DNA of 40,582 bases from Gp6-AA40 sp036274155 (GCA_036274155.1 DASUGH010000128.1:1-40582), one strand, 5' to 3'. Numbered from the stretch's first letter, positions 16,536-25,324 are shown. Translations and numbers: made by a program. The notes: generated by a model not told the origin, from the sequence alone.

Positions 16536-17609
16536 GTGTCCCGTGGCCTGATCGCGCTCGCTGCGCTCATCCCCTTGGTCGCCGCCGTCGGCGCCGAGCC
16601 TCTCGACCGCATCCCCAACCCGCGCGCCCGCGACGGCACCTGGGTGACCGACATGCCCGGGAAGCTCAGCCCGGAGACGGTTGCAAGGCTCAACGCCACC
16701 ATCGGCGAATTCGAACGGACGAACGGCGCCGAGATGGCCGTCGTCGTGATTCGATCGCTCGACGGTCTGCCCATCGAGGAAGCGGCGGTCAAGCTCTTCG
16801 AACTGTGGGGCATCGGCAAGAAGGGCAAGGACAACGGACTGCTGCTGCTCTGGTCCACCGACGATCGCCGTGTCCGCGTCGAGGTCGGCTATGGGCTCGA
16901 GGGTGTGCTGAACGACGGCAAGGTGGGCGCGATCCTCGATGCCTACGTGATCCCCAGATTCAGATCGGGCGAGTTCGATGAGGGCGTGCTGGCCGGGGTC
17001 GATGCGCTCCTGAGCGCGGCGCGTGAGGAGCCGCTGGAGCTCCCTTCGCAGCGGAGCGAATCGTACGACGACGATTCGCCTGTCATCGAGACGATGCTGC
17101 TCGGCTTGCTGGGGTTGCTCCCGATCAGCGTCGGCTCGCTGGTCGGCTTCCGGAAGTGGCGCCGCTACCACCGCCGCCGCTGTCCGGCCTGTCAGATGCC
17201 GATGACGCGTCTCGGCGAGTCGCACGACAACGCGTTCCTCGGGGAGGGGCAGCAGGCGGAAGAGCGGATCAAGAGCGTTGACTACGACGTGTGGAAGTGC
17301 GCGGGCTGCGGGCACCACTTCACGCTGCGCTACCCCAAATGGATCACCAGCTATGCGCGTTGTCCGCAGTGCAGCCATCGTACGAAGTCGTCCACCGAGA
17401 CAACCGTCGTCGCGGCCACCACCACGAGCAGCGGCACGGCGCGGGTCGTCGAGACCTGCGAATTCTGCACCTTCCATCGGGAGCACACGAAGACTCTTCC
17501 GCGCATCCAGCCGAGCAGCTCCTCGTCAGGCGGCTCCTCGGGCGGCGGGTCCAGCAGCAGCTTCGGCGGCGGCCGATCCGGCGGCGGCGGAGCCAGCAGG
17601 GGCTATTAG
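16536..17609 (+). CDS. TPM-domain (YgcG/Psb32-like) protein with zinc ribbons
   Basis: The 357-residue protein has a signal peptide (1-20), a TPM domain (about 35-162; GAEMAVVVIRSLDGLPIE, DNGLLLLWSTDDRRVRVEVGYGLEG), a transmembrane helix at about 183-205, then a cytosolic part with Cys pairs C216/C219, C255/C258, C276/C279 and C308/C311, probably two zinc ribbons. It ends in a Ser/Gly tail closing with GGGGASRGY, typical of this family. TPM proteins act at membranes in envelope or photosystem quality control; the exact role here is unknown. The start is GTG 16536, chosen for the signal peptide; there is no clear ribosome-binding site, since repeat copy A occupies the upstream region. Confidence 0.88.
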   Translation: MSRGLIALAALIPLVAAVGAEPLDRIPNPRARDGTWVTDMPGKLSPETVARLNATIGEFERTNGAEMAVVVIRSLDGLPIEEAAVKLFELWGIGKKGKDNGLLLLWSTDDRRVRVEVGYGLEGVLNDGKVGAILDAYVIPRFRSGEFDEGVLAGVDALLSAAREEPLELPSQRSESYDDDSPVIETMLLGLLGLLPISVGSLVGFRKWRRYHRRRCPACQMPMTRLGESHDNAFLGEGQQAEERIKSVDYDVWKCAGCGHHFTLRYPKWITSYARCPQCSHRTKSSTETTVVAATTTSSGTARVVETCEFCTFHREHTKTLPRIQPSSSSSGGSSGGGSSSSFGGGRSGGGGASRGY

Positions 17610-17653
17610 CAAGTGCATCTCCCCCGCAGGTTCTGCAAAGCTTCGGTGAAGGA

Positions 17654-18832
17654 TCAGTCCGGATTGGCACCAGTCGAAAGGCGCGCGGCGATCTGCAGCG
17701 CGGCCCCCGCCACGGCATCCTTCAGCTCCTGACCGCCACCGAGATTGGTGAAGATGCCAACGGCAACATCGCGTGAGGGCTGAATCGTGGCATACGCGAT
17801 ATATGCGCCGTAACTGCCCACGTGCTCGTGCGATTGAACGCCCTCGCGCGGCATCACCGACCAACCCATCACAAACCCTGGTGAGGAATTGAGCGGCGCC
17901 ACGCTTCTGTGGAGCTCCTGAATCGTTGCCGCCTTCAACACATCGTCGCGCCCCCTCAGCCCCCGCAAGTGCAGCTGGAGAAAACGCCCGTAATCGAGCG
18001 GCGAGAGCGACACATCGCCGGCCGGTTCGATCGCGAGAGGAGTCGTATAGACCACGTTGTCGGGCGTGACCTCCGTCACCCTTCCGAGAATCCGCGTGTG
18101 TCCCCAGGGTTGAGGAGTCGCCGCGAGTCCGGGATTCCCGAACGCCGCGTGCCCTCCGAGCGGCGCGAAAACCAGTTCCTGGACGAGTTGCCGATAGGGA
18201 GAGCCGCCGATTCGTTCGGCCATCGCGCCGGCGATGGCGCCACCGGCGTTCGAGTACTCGTGCCTGGTGCCAGGCTCGAAGCGCGGCGTCTCGACGAGCA
18301 CACGCTCGAGGAACGCGTACCGCTGTTCGGTGGCCGTGCCCTTCAGAGTCAACGTCCATTGCAACGACTCTCTCGTGCGGTATGGCGGGACGCCGCCGGC
18401 GTGCGCCAGCAACTGGCGTACGCTGACGTCCCGGTAGGCTCGTTGCATCCTGGTGGACAGTTCAGGGAAGACCTGGCCAACGGTGGTCTCGAGCGTCATT
18501 CGACCTTGCTCAGAGAGGGCGCCGATAACCGTTGCGGTGATGGCCTTCGAGAGCGATCCGAGGTGCATCCGGTCGGAGGGCGCAATCGGATCGCCTTTGC
18601 CGATGCGGCGTTCGCCGCTCACGTAAACCCGTGGCTGGCCATCGCTCCGGACGGTGACGACGGCGAGGCCTGGCAGGCGCTGGGCGAGGCGGGTCTCGTG
18701 GACAAAGCTCTCGAAGCCCACGGAGGGCACGGCGCCGCGACGTTCCTGCAAAGAAGCGACACGACTCCAGGTGACCAGCAGTACCGCCGCCGTCACAACA
18801 ACGCGAAGGAGCGTCGACATGCCGCGGTCCAT
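17654..18832 (-). CDS. Serine hydrolase of the beta-lactamase/class C penicillin-binding fold
   Basis: The 392-residue exported protein has the three motifs of the serine beta-lactamase/DD-peptidase superfamily: SLSK at 93-96 (nucleophile Ser93, base Lys96), YSN at 192-194, and HVG at 336-338 in place of KTG. An N-terminal hydrophobic segment (about 9-26) is a signal or anchor. HVG-type members are mostly esterases or peptidases, not true beta-lactamases. ATG 18832 and ATG 18820 are both possible starts. It is divergent from the GntR-ABC operon across a 65-base gap, so its promoter lies close to the regulator's palindrome. A second hydrolase of the same fold closes that operon. Confidence 0.9.
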   Translation of the reverse strand: MDRGMSTLLRVVVTAAVLLVTWSRVASLQERRGAVPSVGFESFVHETRLAQRLPGLAVVTVRSDGQPRVYVSGERRIGKGDPIAPSDRMHLGSLSKAITATVIGALSEQGRMTLETTVGQVFPELSTRMQRAYRDVSVRQLLAHAGGVPPYRTRESLQWTLTLKGTATEQRYAFLERVLVETPRFEPGTRHEYSNAGGAIAGAMAERIGGSPYRQLVQELVFAPLGGHAAFGNPGLAATPQPWGHTRILGRVTEVTPDNVVYTTPLAIEPAGDVSLSPLDYGRFLQLHLRGLRGRDDVLKAATIQELHRSVAPLNSSPGFVMGWSVMPREGVQSHEHVGSYGAYIAYATIQPSRDVAVGIFTNLGGGQELKDAVAGAALQIAARLSTGANPD

Positions 18833-18897
18833 TCTATCTGGATGCCCCGAAAGCGGCCGACGTGAAACTTTCGCGCGGGGTTGATCGTCAGTGTCCT

Positions 18898-19344
18898 ATG
18901 TGTCACATTACTACTGTGACACCATTCAGGCTGACGCTCGCGCCGGGCAAGTCGATCTTCGACCAGGTCGTCTTTGCGGCGACCCGGGCGATCCTGAGCG
19001 GTGTCCTGCAGCCGGGTCACGAATTTCCGTCGATCCGCACGCTCGCGGCGGATCTCAAGATTCACCCCAACACGGCCCACAAGGTGGTGCAGCACCTGAT
19101 TCAGGAACGCTGGCTCGACGTCCGCCCGGGGATCGGGACAGTCGTCGCCGAGCCACCGAAGGCGCGTCCCGGCGACCGCCGGCGGCTGCTGAAGGACGAG
19201 GTCGAGCAGCTGGTCGTCGAAGCCAGACGCGTGGGCGCCGACCTCGACGAGGTCTTGGACGCAATCAGCGACGCGTGGGAATCGATGCGAGGCGGTCATG
19301 ATCATCGAAACCGAAAGGCTGTCGAAGACGTTTCGACGTCATGA
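18898..19344 (+). CDS. GntR-family transcriptional regulator, YtrA-type
   Basis: The 148-residue protein has an N-terminal winged helix-turn-helix (about 15-80: SIFDQVVFAATRAILSGVLQPG, then IRTLAADLKIHPNTAHKVVQHL) and only a short helical tail, the size of the YtrA subfamily. YtrA regulators usually repress neighbouring ABC transporter genes and respond to cell-wall-active compounds or stress. ATG 18898 and GTG 18916 are both possible starts; neither has a ribosome-binding site, so the message may be leaderless. A TGTCACA/TGTGACA palindrome covers the start region, consistent with autorepression. The frame overlaps the ABC ATPase gene by 47 bases. Confidence 0.9.
   Translation: MCHITTVTPFRLTLAPGKSIFDQVVFAATRAILSGVLQPGHEFPSIRTLAADLKIHPNTAHKVVQHLIQERWLDVRPGIGTVVAEPPKARPGDRRRLLKDEVEQLVVEARRVGADLDEVLDAISDAWESMRGGHDHRNRKAVEDVSTS
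18901..18921. promoter_or_regulatory. Palindrome at the GntR gene start, probable operator
   Basis: TGTCACA (18901-18907) and TGTGACA (18915-18921) are perfect 7-bp inverted arms with a 7-base spacer. The site overlaps the start codon region of the GntR gene and lies about 70 bases from the divergent serine hydrolase, so one protein bound here could control both directions. Confidence 0.65.
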
Positions 19345-20200
19345 CGCCGTTCAGCGCGTGAATCTCAGCGTGCCGAACGGTGCGGTCTACGCGCTCGTCG
19401 GCGAGAACGGCGCGGGCAAGACCACGACCCTGCGGATGCTGGTCAACCTCCTGACCCCCGACCGCGGCTCGGCGCGTGTGCTCGGCGTGGACTCGCGCCG
19501 CCTGGCGCGCCGCGAGTTCCTGCGGCTCGGCTACGTCTCGGAGAACCAGACCCTCCCCGACCGGCTGACGGTGGCTCAGTACTTTCACTATCTGCGCTCG
19601 CTCTATCCGAACTGGGACCGGCGCCTCGAGACGGAGCTGCTGGTGCGTTTCGCGCTGCCGCACGATCGTCCGCTCGGCAAGCTCTCGCATGGCATGCGCA
19701 TGAAGGCGACGCTCGCCGCCGCGCTGTCGTTCCGGCCGGAGCTGCTGATTCTCGACGAGCCGCTGAGCGGGCTCGATCCGCTGGTGCGCGACGAGGTGAT
19801 GGAAGGCCTGCTGCATCAGGCCGAGCAGACCACGATCCTCATCTCGTCCCACGAGCTCACCGAAATCGAAGGCGCCGTGACGCACATGGCGTTCATGGAT
19901 CGAGGTCGTGTGCTGTTTCAGGAGCCGGTCGACGTGGTCAGATCCCGCTTCCGCGAGGTGACCGCCACGATTGGCGACGAGAGCGATGCCGCCGGCGAGC
20001 TGCCCGCGAGTTGGCTCGCTGCGGAACGATCCAGAAATACGTTCCGCTGCGTCGAGACGGCGTTCGTCAGCGATGCCGAGATGCTCCAGAAGCTGATCCT
20101 GCACGTCGGTGCCGTCGGCAATGTCGACGTGCGCCCGATGTCGCTCCGCGAAATCGCCAAATCCCTGATGCGCGCGATGCGCACGGCGCGCCCGCAGTGA
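19298..20200 (+). CDS. ABC transporter ATP-binding protein
   Basis: The 300-residue ATPase shows Walker A GENGAGKTT (about 34-42), a signature motif of the form LSHGMRMK (about 128-135, a degenerate LSGGQ), Walker B LLILDEPLSGLD (about 148-159) and the switch His in SSHELTE. After residue 215 an extra C-terminal domain of about 85 residues follows, as in YtrB/YtrE-type and other GntR-linked exporters. GAGGCGG precedes the ATG. It overlaps the GntR gene upstream and shares GTGA with the permease gene downstream, so the genes are translated as a unit. Confidence 0.95.
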   Translation: MIIETERLSKTFRRHDAVQRVNLSVPNGAVYALVGENGAGKTTTLRMLVNLLTPDRGSARVLGVDSRRLARREFLRLGYVSENQTLPDRLTVAQYFHYLRSLYPNWDRRLETELLVRFALPHDRPLGKLSHGMRMKATLAAALSFRPELLILDEPLSGLDPLVRDEVMEGLLHQAEQTTILISSHELTEIEGAVTHMAFMDRGRVLFQEPVDVVRSRFREVTATIGDESDAAGELPASWLAAERSRNTFRCVETAFVSDAEMLQKLILHVGAVGNVDVRPMSLREIAKSLMRAMRTARPQ

Positions 20201-21762
20201 ACGGCAATCTGCGCATCATCGCGGCCATCGTCCGCAAGGATCTCGCGATCTTGTGGCCGCTGGTCGTGATCGTCGTGCTGTTGCCGGTTCTGCGAAGCGA
20301 CGTCGTGCTGCAGAGCCTGCGCAACGACAACCTGCGGGCCGGGACGATCGGCGTCTCCCTGCTCGCCACACTGCTGCTGATTGTCGCCGTCGTGCATCAG
20401 GATGCCAGCGCCAGCCTGCGCGACGACTGGCTCACCCGCCCGATTCCGCGCTGGACCATGGTGGCAGCCAAGCTGGCCTTCATCGCCGCTGTAGTCTTCG
20501 TGCCAGCCCTGAGCACAGATTTCGTGTCGGCGCTCGCCGATGGTCGTTCAGTCGGCGAGGCCGTCACGCGCTCGACCTCAGTCAGCCTCGGCACTCTGGG
20601 AGCGACGCTGTCGGTGGTCGTCTTTGCGGCGGTCACATCCACGCTGCTCGAGGCCGCCGGTGCGCTGGTCGCCCTCATGGCCGCGGCGATCGTGGTGCAG
20701 GCGGTCTCGGGCTCGGTTCTGCCCGACGGCAAGGGGATCGTCATCGCCGGTGCCGAGTGGGTCAGTTTCGCGCCCGCAATCTGCCTGCCCATCGTGGTCG
20801 CGGCGCCGGTGCTCTGGCTGCAATACGCGCGGCGCCGCACGGTGCTGGCGCGGACGATCGTGGCCGGCGCGTGCGCCGCCGCGATGGTCCCGGTGCTGAC
20901 GCCTCCTCCCGCGATGTTCGACGTCCTGAGGCTGCTGAACCGGACCACCGATGTGGGGCGGACCATCGGCGCAGCGCTCGCACCTGGATGCTTCCCGCGC
21001 ATCGCCACCAAAACCGAATCCGGCGACATCCCGGACGATGTGCGACGACTGTGGGACGGCGACCAGATTGCCAGCGCGGGTCCGGGCGCAATCGCCTTCT
21101 CGACCACCGTCGCTCCCACCGGTGTGCCCGCTGGATGGAAGGCGATGATCGGCTATGCCCAGGCAGTCTTCGCGGATCCGGGCGGCAGGCTGCTGCATCG
21201 CCTGCAGGGAGCGAACGAGGTGTTCGGCAGGCCGGAAGGTGTTGACGCGTCAGTGTCGGCCACGCACTTCTGGCTTGCCGGGAGAAACGCCTACGAAGAG
21301 GCCGAGCGCCGCTCCGCACGGTTGCGGCTGAAGTACTTCGTCAGCCTGCTCGAGCCGGCTGCCTCCGCGGAGATCCGCGTGAACGACCGGCGGCAGTACG
21401 TATCGGGCTTCGGGTATTGCAGCACCGGGACCGACGCGTCGCTCGACGCCCTCAGCGTCGACTGCTTTGCGCGCGGCAGGCGGCCGGCGCTGATCACCGC
21501 CCGGTGGTCCGGAGCGACAACCGCTCGCGAAGCCATGACGCGCCCCGATTACGTGCCGGTGGCGCTGGAGATTCTCAGTGGTGCGCCGTATCGCTTGACG
21601 CTGTCTCGTCCTCACGGCAACACAGCCGAGCGCGTCACGCTGACGGCGTACGAGGCCCGCGCGCACGTCGAGATATCTGTCGATGCCCCAGGCCTGCTCG
21701 GCGGCCCCTCGTGTTCGGCAGCACTCACGTCCACCGGCAACACCAACGGAGATCAACCATGA
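20197..21762 (+). CDS. ABC-2-like membrane permease of the GntR-ABC operon
   Basis: The 521-residue protein starts at GTG 20197, overlapping the ATPase stop (GTGA). The first part has several transmembrane helices: about 10-30 (IVRKDLAILWPLVVIVVLLP), then around 48-65, 90-108, 128-165 and 190-215, plus one near 225-245. The helical part ends with a large soluble region from about residue 250 to the end, probably extracytoplasmic, rich in beta structure and with several Cys. No family domain is recognised in that soluble region. It shares ATGA with the hydrolase gene downstream. The partner ATPase and the order GntR-ATPase-permease fit the Ytr-type exporters. Confidence 0.88.
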   Translation: MNGNLRIIAAIVRKDLAILWPLVVIVVLLPVLRSDVVLQSLRNDNLRAGTIGVSLLATLLLIVAVVHQDASASLRDDWLTRPIPRWTMVAAKLAFIAAVVFVPALSTDFVSALADGRSVGEAVTRSTSVSLGTLGATLSVVVFAAVTSTLLEAAGALVALMAAAIVVQAVSGSVLPDGKGIVIAGAEWVSFAPAICLPIVVAAPVLWLQYARRRTVLARTIVAGACAAAMVPVLTPPPAMFDVLRLLNRTTDVGRTIGAALAPGCFPRIATKTESGDIPDDVRRLWDGDQIASAGPGAIAFSTTVAPTGVPAGWKAMIGYAQAVFADPGGRLLHRLQGANEVFGRPEGVDASVSATHFWLAGRNAYEEAERRSARLRLKYFVSLLEPAASAEIRVNDRRQYVSGFGYCSTGTDASLDALSVDCFARGRRPALITARWSGATTAREAMTRPDYVPVALEILSGAPYRLTLSRPHGNTAERVTLTAYEARAHVEISVDAPGLLGGPSCSAALTSTGNTNGDQP

Positions 21763-23117
21763 GATTCGCCACTTCGATGACGGCGCGTGCGATCGGCATC
21801 GCGCTGCTGCTCCTTGCGCTCCCTCGCGTTGCGGCTGCGGATCTGGTTGATGACATCGTCAACGCCGCGTTGAAGCGTCAGGGCGTCCCCGGCGTCTCTG
21901 TAGCGATTGTCAGGGATGGCAGCATCGTCAAGGCGGAAGGTTACGGGCTGGCGAATACCGAGCTCGACGTTCGCGCCACGCCGCAGACCGTTTACCAGAT
22001 TGGGTCGGTCAGCAAGCAGTTCATCGCCGCCGGAATCATGCTGCTGGTGCAGGACGGCAAGATGAGCCTCGACGACAAAGCCAGCAAATATCTGGCAGGC
22101 ACGCCGGCGGCGTGGCAGGCGATCACCGTTCGCCATTTGTTGACGCATACAGCCGGCATCGTCAACGAACCGCCCGCCTTCGATCCATTCAAGCTCCAGA
22201 GCGATGCGGACCTCGTCAAGAGCGCGTATTCCGCACCTATGCTCTTCGTGCCCGGGGCGGATTGGGCATACAGCAATACGGGGTACTTCGCGCTGGCCGA
22301 CATCATCCGCACCGTGAGCGGCGAGCCATGGGACGCGTTTCTGCAGAAGCGTCTCTTTCGGTCGCTTGCGATGACCTCGACGCGCACGACAACGATGGAG
22401 ATGGTGTCGAACCGCGCCAGCGGATACACGGCGACGAACGGAAAGATGAGCAATGCACCGCCCATCCTTGCCGTCCGTCCCAGTGGCGCCTTTCTCTCGA
22501 CCGTGCTCGACCTGGCGAAATGGGACGCGGCACTCAGCGCCGGCTCGCTTCTCCCGGCCGCCACGCTCAACCAGATGTGGGAGCCGGTCAGGTTGAACGG
22601 CGGGGGATCATATCCGTACGGATTCGGCTGGCAAGTCGATACCGTCGCCGGTCACAAGCGAGTGCACCACAGCGGGACGATGCCGGGGTTCCGCGCCACG
22701 ATTCAGCGCTATCTGGACGACAGGCTGACGGTCATCGTCCTGGTCAACGCCGGAACCGCCGACCCGGGGTCAATCGCGCGACAGATTGCGGAATCGTACG
22801 TCCCCGACCTCGTCGAGCCGCGCCCGGCTGCGCCACAGCGCACGGCGATCAAGGTCGATCCGAGCTCCTTCGACGCCTATGTCGGGCGATATCAGCCGAA
22901 CCCGGCGATTACCGTCACGGTTTCTCGCGAAGGCGACAAGTTGATGTTTGAAAGCGCCGGCGGCAAAGTCGAGTTGCTGCCGGACAGCGAGAACAGCTTC
23001 TTCTCGAACGCGCTGCCGATCACGATCAGCTTCGTGAAGGACGAGACCGGCAAGGTCACGCATCTCATCCTCCTCAACGACGGACGCGAAGCGGGCCGGG
23101 CGCGGAAGATCGAGTGA
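21759..23117 (+). CDS. Secreted serine hydrolase (beta-lactamase fold) with C-terminal DUF3471-like domain
   Basis: The 452-residue protein has a signal peptide (1-27), the SxxK motif SVSK at 83-86, YSN at 171-173 and an HSG motif in VHHSGTMPGF, placing it in the serine beta-lactamase-like/class C group. After about residue 360 comes a small beta domain (DAYVGRYQPNPAITVTVSRE...) like DUF3471, common in peptidases of this group. Its ATG overlaps the permease stop (ATGA), with GGAG upstream, so it is the fourth gene of the operon. It probably trims a peptide or ester compound outside the membrane, perhaps one handled by the transporter. It is convergent with the next gene. Confidence 0.92.
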   Translation: MRFATSMTARAIGIALLLLALPRVAAADLVDDIVNAALKRQGVPGVSVAIVRDGSIVKAEGYGLANTELDVRATPQTVYQIGSVSKQFIAAGIMLLVQDGKMSLDDKASKYLAGTPAAWQAITVRHLLTHTAGIVNEPPAFDPFKLQSDADLVKSAYSAPMLFVPGADWAYSNTGYFALADIIRTVSGEPWDAFLQKRLFRSLAMTSTRTTTMEMVSNRASGYTATNGKMSNAPPILAVRPSGAFLSTVLDLAKWDAALSAGSLLPAATLNQMWEPVRLNGGGSYPYGFGWQVDTVAGHKRVHHSGTMPGFRATIQRYLDDRLTVIVLVNAGTADPGSIARQIAESYVPDLVEPRPAAPQRTAIKVDPSSFDAYVGRYQPNPAITVTVSREGDKLMFESAGGKVELLPDSENSFFSNALPITISFVKDETGKVTHLILLNDGREAGRARKIE

Positions 23118-23134
23118 GATGCGTGTACGAGCAC

Positions 23135-24106
23135 TCAAATCGGACAGGTGAACTGCGTGGCGAGGTAATCGTCCACGCCATTGTTCGCAATCGCGGCGAG
23201 CAGGCTCACGACGGCGACCAGATGCTTTGCGCGAAGAACCAGGAGCTCGCGCCTTAGCTGAGGGGAGCCGCCGATGCTCGCGAGGAACTGTTCCCCTTCG
23301 GGAAAGGCCAGCCAATCGTTTTCGGGAAACGCGGTGCCCGCTCGCGCCGTCGTCGGCGAATCGTTGTTCTTGAGCGGTGAGTACGACGCACCCTGAACGT
23401 CTGCCGCTGCCGCCGAAAGACCCGAGATGAACCGGCGTTTGCTCACCGCCGGCTGCAGGAACAGCATCGCGTTGTTCGTCGACGAACCTGGAAGATCAAC
23501 CTGCGTGAACCCGGCGAAGAGCCCGCTGAACAGCGCCTCGTCGATCGTGCCCAGGTGCTGGAAGAACGCCTGCGCGGCCTCGCCGCTCAAGACGTCCGGG
23601 AACGTCACGACCGCGTAGTCGAGCGGGAATGCGTAGGCCTTGAAATTGTCAGGGCTGAAATGCGCCGTGCTGCCCTGGTTCAGCACGTAGCCGAGCGCGT
23701 TGCCGAGCACGTTGACGTCCGCCTCGATGACGGCGCCGCCTCCGGAATCCTGCAGCGTGAACACGAACGACGGGGTGGTGCCTCCCTCGAATCCGCCGGC
23801 GGCAACGACGACGCGCCAGTTGAACGGTGTGATCGAGGTGATGGCGGTATCCGCCGACAACGCGCCGATCACGGAGTCCACCATCCCACAGTCATCGAGC
23901 AGCCGCCGGCTCCAACGCTCGAGGTCGGCGTAGCCGATGCTGCGAATCGCGGCGAGAGTGTCGTTGCCGACAACATCTCCGCTCGGGACCGGCTCGACCG
24001 ACATGTAGGTGATGGCCGACGCTGGATGTGTCGACGCCAGCAGCAGGGAGACGACTACCCACACCATCGTTTGGCTTGTCACATGACGGCGCGGCATCCG
24101 CATCAT
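23135..24106 (-). CDS. Secreted protein of unknown function
   Basis: The 323-residue product has a signal peptide (about 1-31, ending PASA after a long hydrophobic stretch). The mature part contains DTLAAIRSIGYADLERWSRR, a beta-rich centre (WRVVVAAGGFEGGTTPSFVFTL, ADVNVLGNALGYVLNQGSTA) and a C-terminal helix (LVLRAKHLVAVVSLLAAIAN). Two Cys (in LDDCGM and near the end, TCPI) may pair. I recognise no family or active site. The gene is convergent with the hydrolase, 17 bases away. GGAG lies just upstream of the ATG. Confidence 0.75.
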   Translation of the reverse strand: MMRMPRRHVTSQTMVWVVVSLLLASTHPASAITYMSVEPVPSGDVVGNDTLAAIRSIGYADLERWSRRLLDDCGMVDSVIGALSADTAITSITPFNWRVVVAAGGFEGGTTPSFVFTLQDSGGGAVIEADVNVLGNALGYVLNQGSTAHFSPDNFKAYAFPLDYAVVTFPDVLSGEAAQAFFQHLGTIDEALFSGLFAGFTQVDLPGSSTNNAMLFLQPAVSKRRFISGLSAAAADVQGASYSPLKNNDSPTTARAGTAFPENDWLAFPEGEQFLASIGGSPQLRRELLVLRAKHLVAVVSLLAAIANNGVDDYLATQFTCPI

Positions 24107-24330
24107 GACACTCCAGACCAGGGGAAGGGGCCGCCATCTTACTGCAGGACCACACCGACCTCACCAACAAATGCTCTGAAACCCCTCCACCTCAGCATCT
24201 GTTCCGAGTCCGCGTCGGACCGGGGAGCCTGGCGTCAGTCAACACGTCTGGGCGACAACCCGCGCAGGGTATGAGAGCGAGCGGTTCTCCGTTGGGGAGC
24301 TCGAGACTTCGCTCACCCGGCCGCGGGTAC

Positions 24331-24526
24331 TGACAGCCCGTGGTCAAAACCACCGACCGGGCTGTGACCCTTCGACTTCGCTCAGGGTCGTCCTGAGCAG
24401 GTCGAAGGACGAGGGCACCGAGACAAACTACAGAGAGCACAGAGATCCATCCTCTGTGTCTCTGTGCCTCGGTGGCGAAAATCTCGGTGCCTCACAGGCC
24501 GATACGATTTCACAACGGCCTGCTCA
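24331..24526 (+). repeat. Dispersed CACAGAG repeat, copy B (with nested hairpin)
   Basis: This copy has hairpins at both ends: CAGCCCG (24334-24340) with CGGGCTG (24358-24364), and CAGGCCG (24495-24501) with CGGCCTG (24516-24522). Between them lie ACAAACTACAGAGAGCACAGAG and TCTGTGTCTCTGTGCCTCGG. Compared with copy C (29041-29200) it carries about 40 additional bases, a second palindrome, just inside the first hairpin. Confidence 0.88.
24369..24408. repeat. Nested REP-like palindrome inside repeat copy B
   Basis: CCTTCGAC (24369-24376) pairs with GTCGAAGG (24401-24408), and GCTCAGG (24380-24386) pairs with CCTGAGC (24392-24398), giving a two-part hairpin with small bulges. The CCTTCGAC...CTCAGG pattern is a hairpin repeat seen in many unrelated bacterial genomes. 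It is absent from copies A and C. Confidence 0.85.
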
Positions 24527-24597
24527 CGTGAGGCGGAGTGGCTGCTCGGTGTTACGCAGACTGCGGCCGGCCTGAACGTGGCTCCAGGTACCCCTGG

Positions 24598-25283
24598 ATT
24601 GCGGCACCCCCTGTGCGTGCGTTGCGGACCGACGGCGCAGACGGGGCATTCAGAGAACTCTCCTCCGTCCTGACCGACCTCGTGCAGCGCCACGCCGTAT
24701 CGGGGCACGAATGGTCCGTCCGCCGCGCGGTGCTCGCGTCACTTCCGGTCTGGGCGCAAGAGCGCGCGGTCGTCGACGACATCGGCAACATCATCCTCGA
24801 GGCCGGACCGCCAGGGCCTGCCACAGTGTTCATCGCTCACATGGACGAAGTTGGCTATCAGATTGGCGGAATCGCACCCGACGGGACAATGACACTGCGC
24901 CCGCAGGGAGGCGTTGTGGCGTCTGCCTGGGAAGGACAGACCGCGCTCGTGCATTTCGATCCTCCTGGGGCGCCGAGCACCATCTCGGGCCTGGGTTCCG
25001 CGATCGATCCCCGCTGGAAGACACAGTCCCTTGGTGCAACAGCCCCGCCGCCATTGCGTGGCGTGTTCCGTATTCGAACTGCCGCACAGAGGAAGAATCC
25101 CGGTCCGATGCAGGCCTGGTTTGGTCTGGACGCCAAAGGCCTGGCTGAGCGCGGAGTCGTTGTGGGCATGCAGGTGACGAGTCACAAGGAGGGGCTGCGA
25201 CTGGGCCGTACTCGGTATACGGCGCGCTCGCTCGACGATCGTGCGGGAACCGTCGCCCTCCTGCGGGCAATTCAGACGATCCC
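24598..25283 (+). pseudogene. Truncated M42-type aminopeptidase remnant
   Basis: The frame encodes the N-terminal half of an M42-family (glutamyl aminopeptidase/FrvX-like) metallopeptidase: VLTDLVQRHAVSGHEWSVRR, DDIGNIILEAG, the metal-binding FIAHMDEVGYQI, an inserted beta-barrel part, then TARSLDDRAGTVALLRAIQTI with the metal-bridging Asp. The next expected segment with the Glu-Glu pair and the remaining metal ligands is missing: after about 25283 the frame turns into unrelated sequence. No signal peptide or ribosome-binding site is seen at the 5' end, which abuts repeat copy B. The break is abrupt, so a deletion is likely. Confidence 0.7.
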
Positions 25284-25324
25284 TTTTACGAGATGGGCGT
25301 CCTCTCTTTGCAGCAACGTACGGC

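Larger units (their letters stand above)
24107..24597. other. Gene-free stretch containing repeat copy B
   Basis: About 490 bases have no convincing gene. The first 220 bases show nothing recognisable beyond the promoter area of the minus-strand secreted-protein gene. The rest is a dispersed CACAGAG repeat with a nested hairpin (listed separately), followed by the worn 5' end of the M42-type peptidase remnant. Confidence 0.6.

Noticed and set aside
17654..18832. Annotation as a true beta-lactamase (resistance gene)
   Set aside because: The third motif is HVG rather than KTG and the family is dominated by esterases and peptidases, so resistance is not supported.
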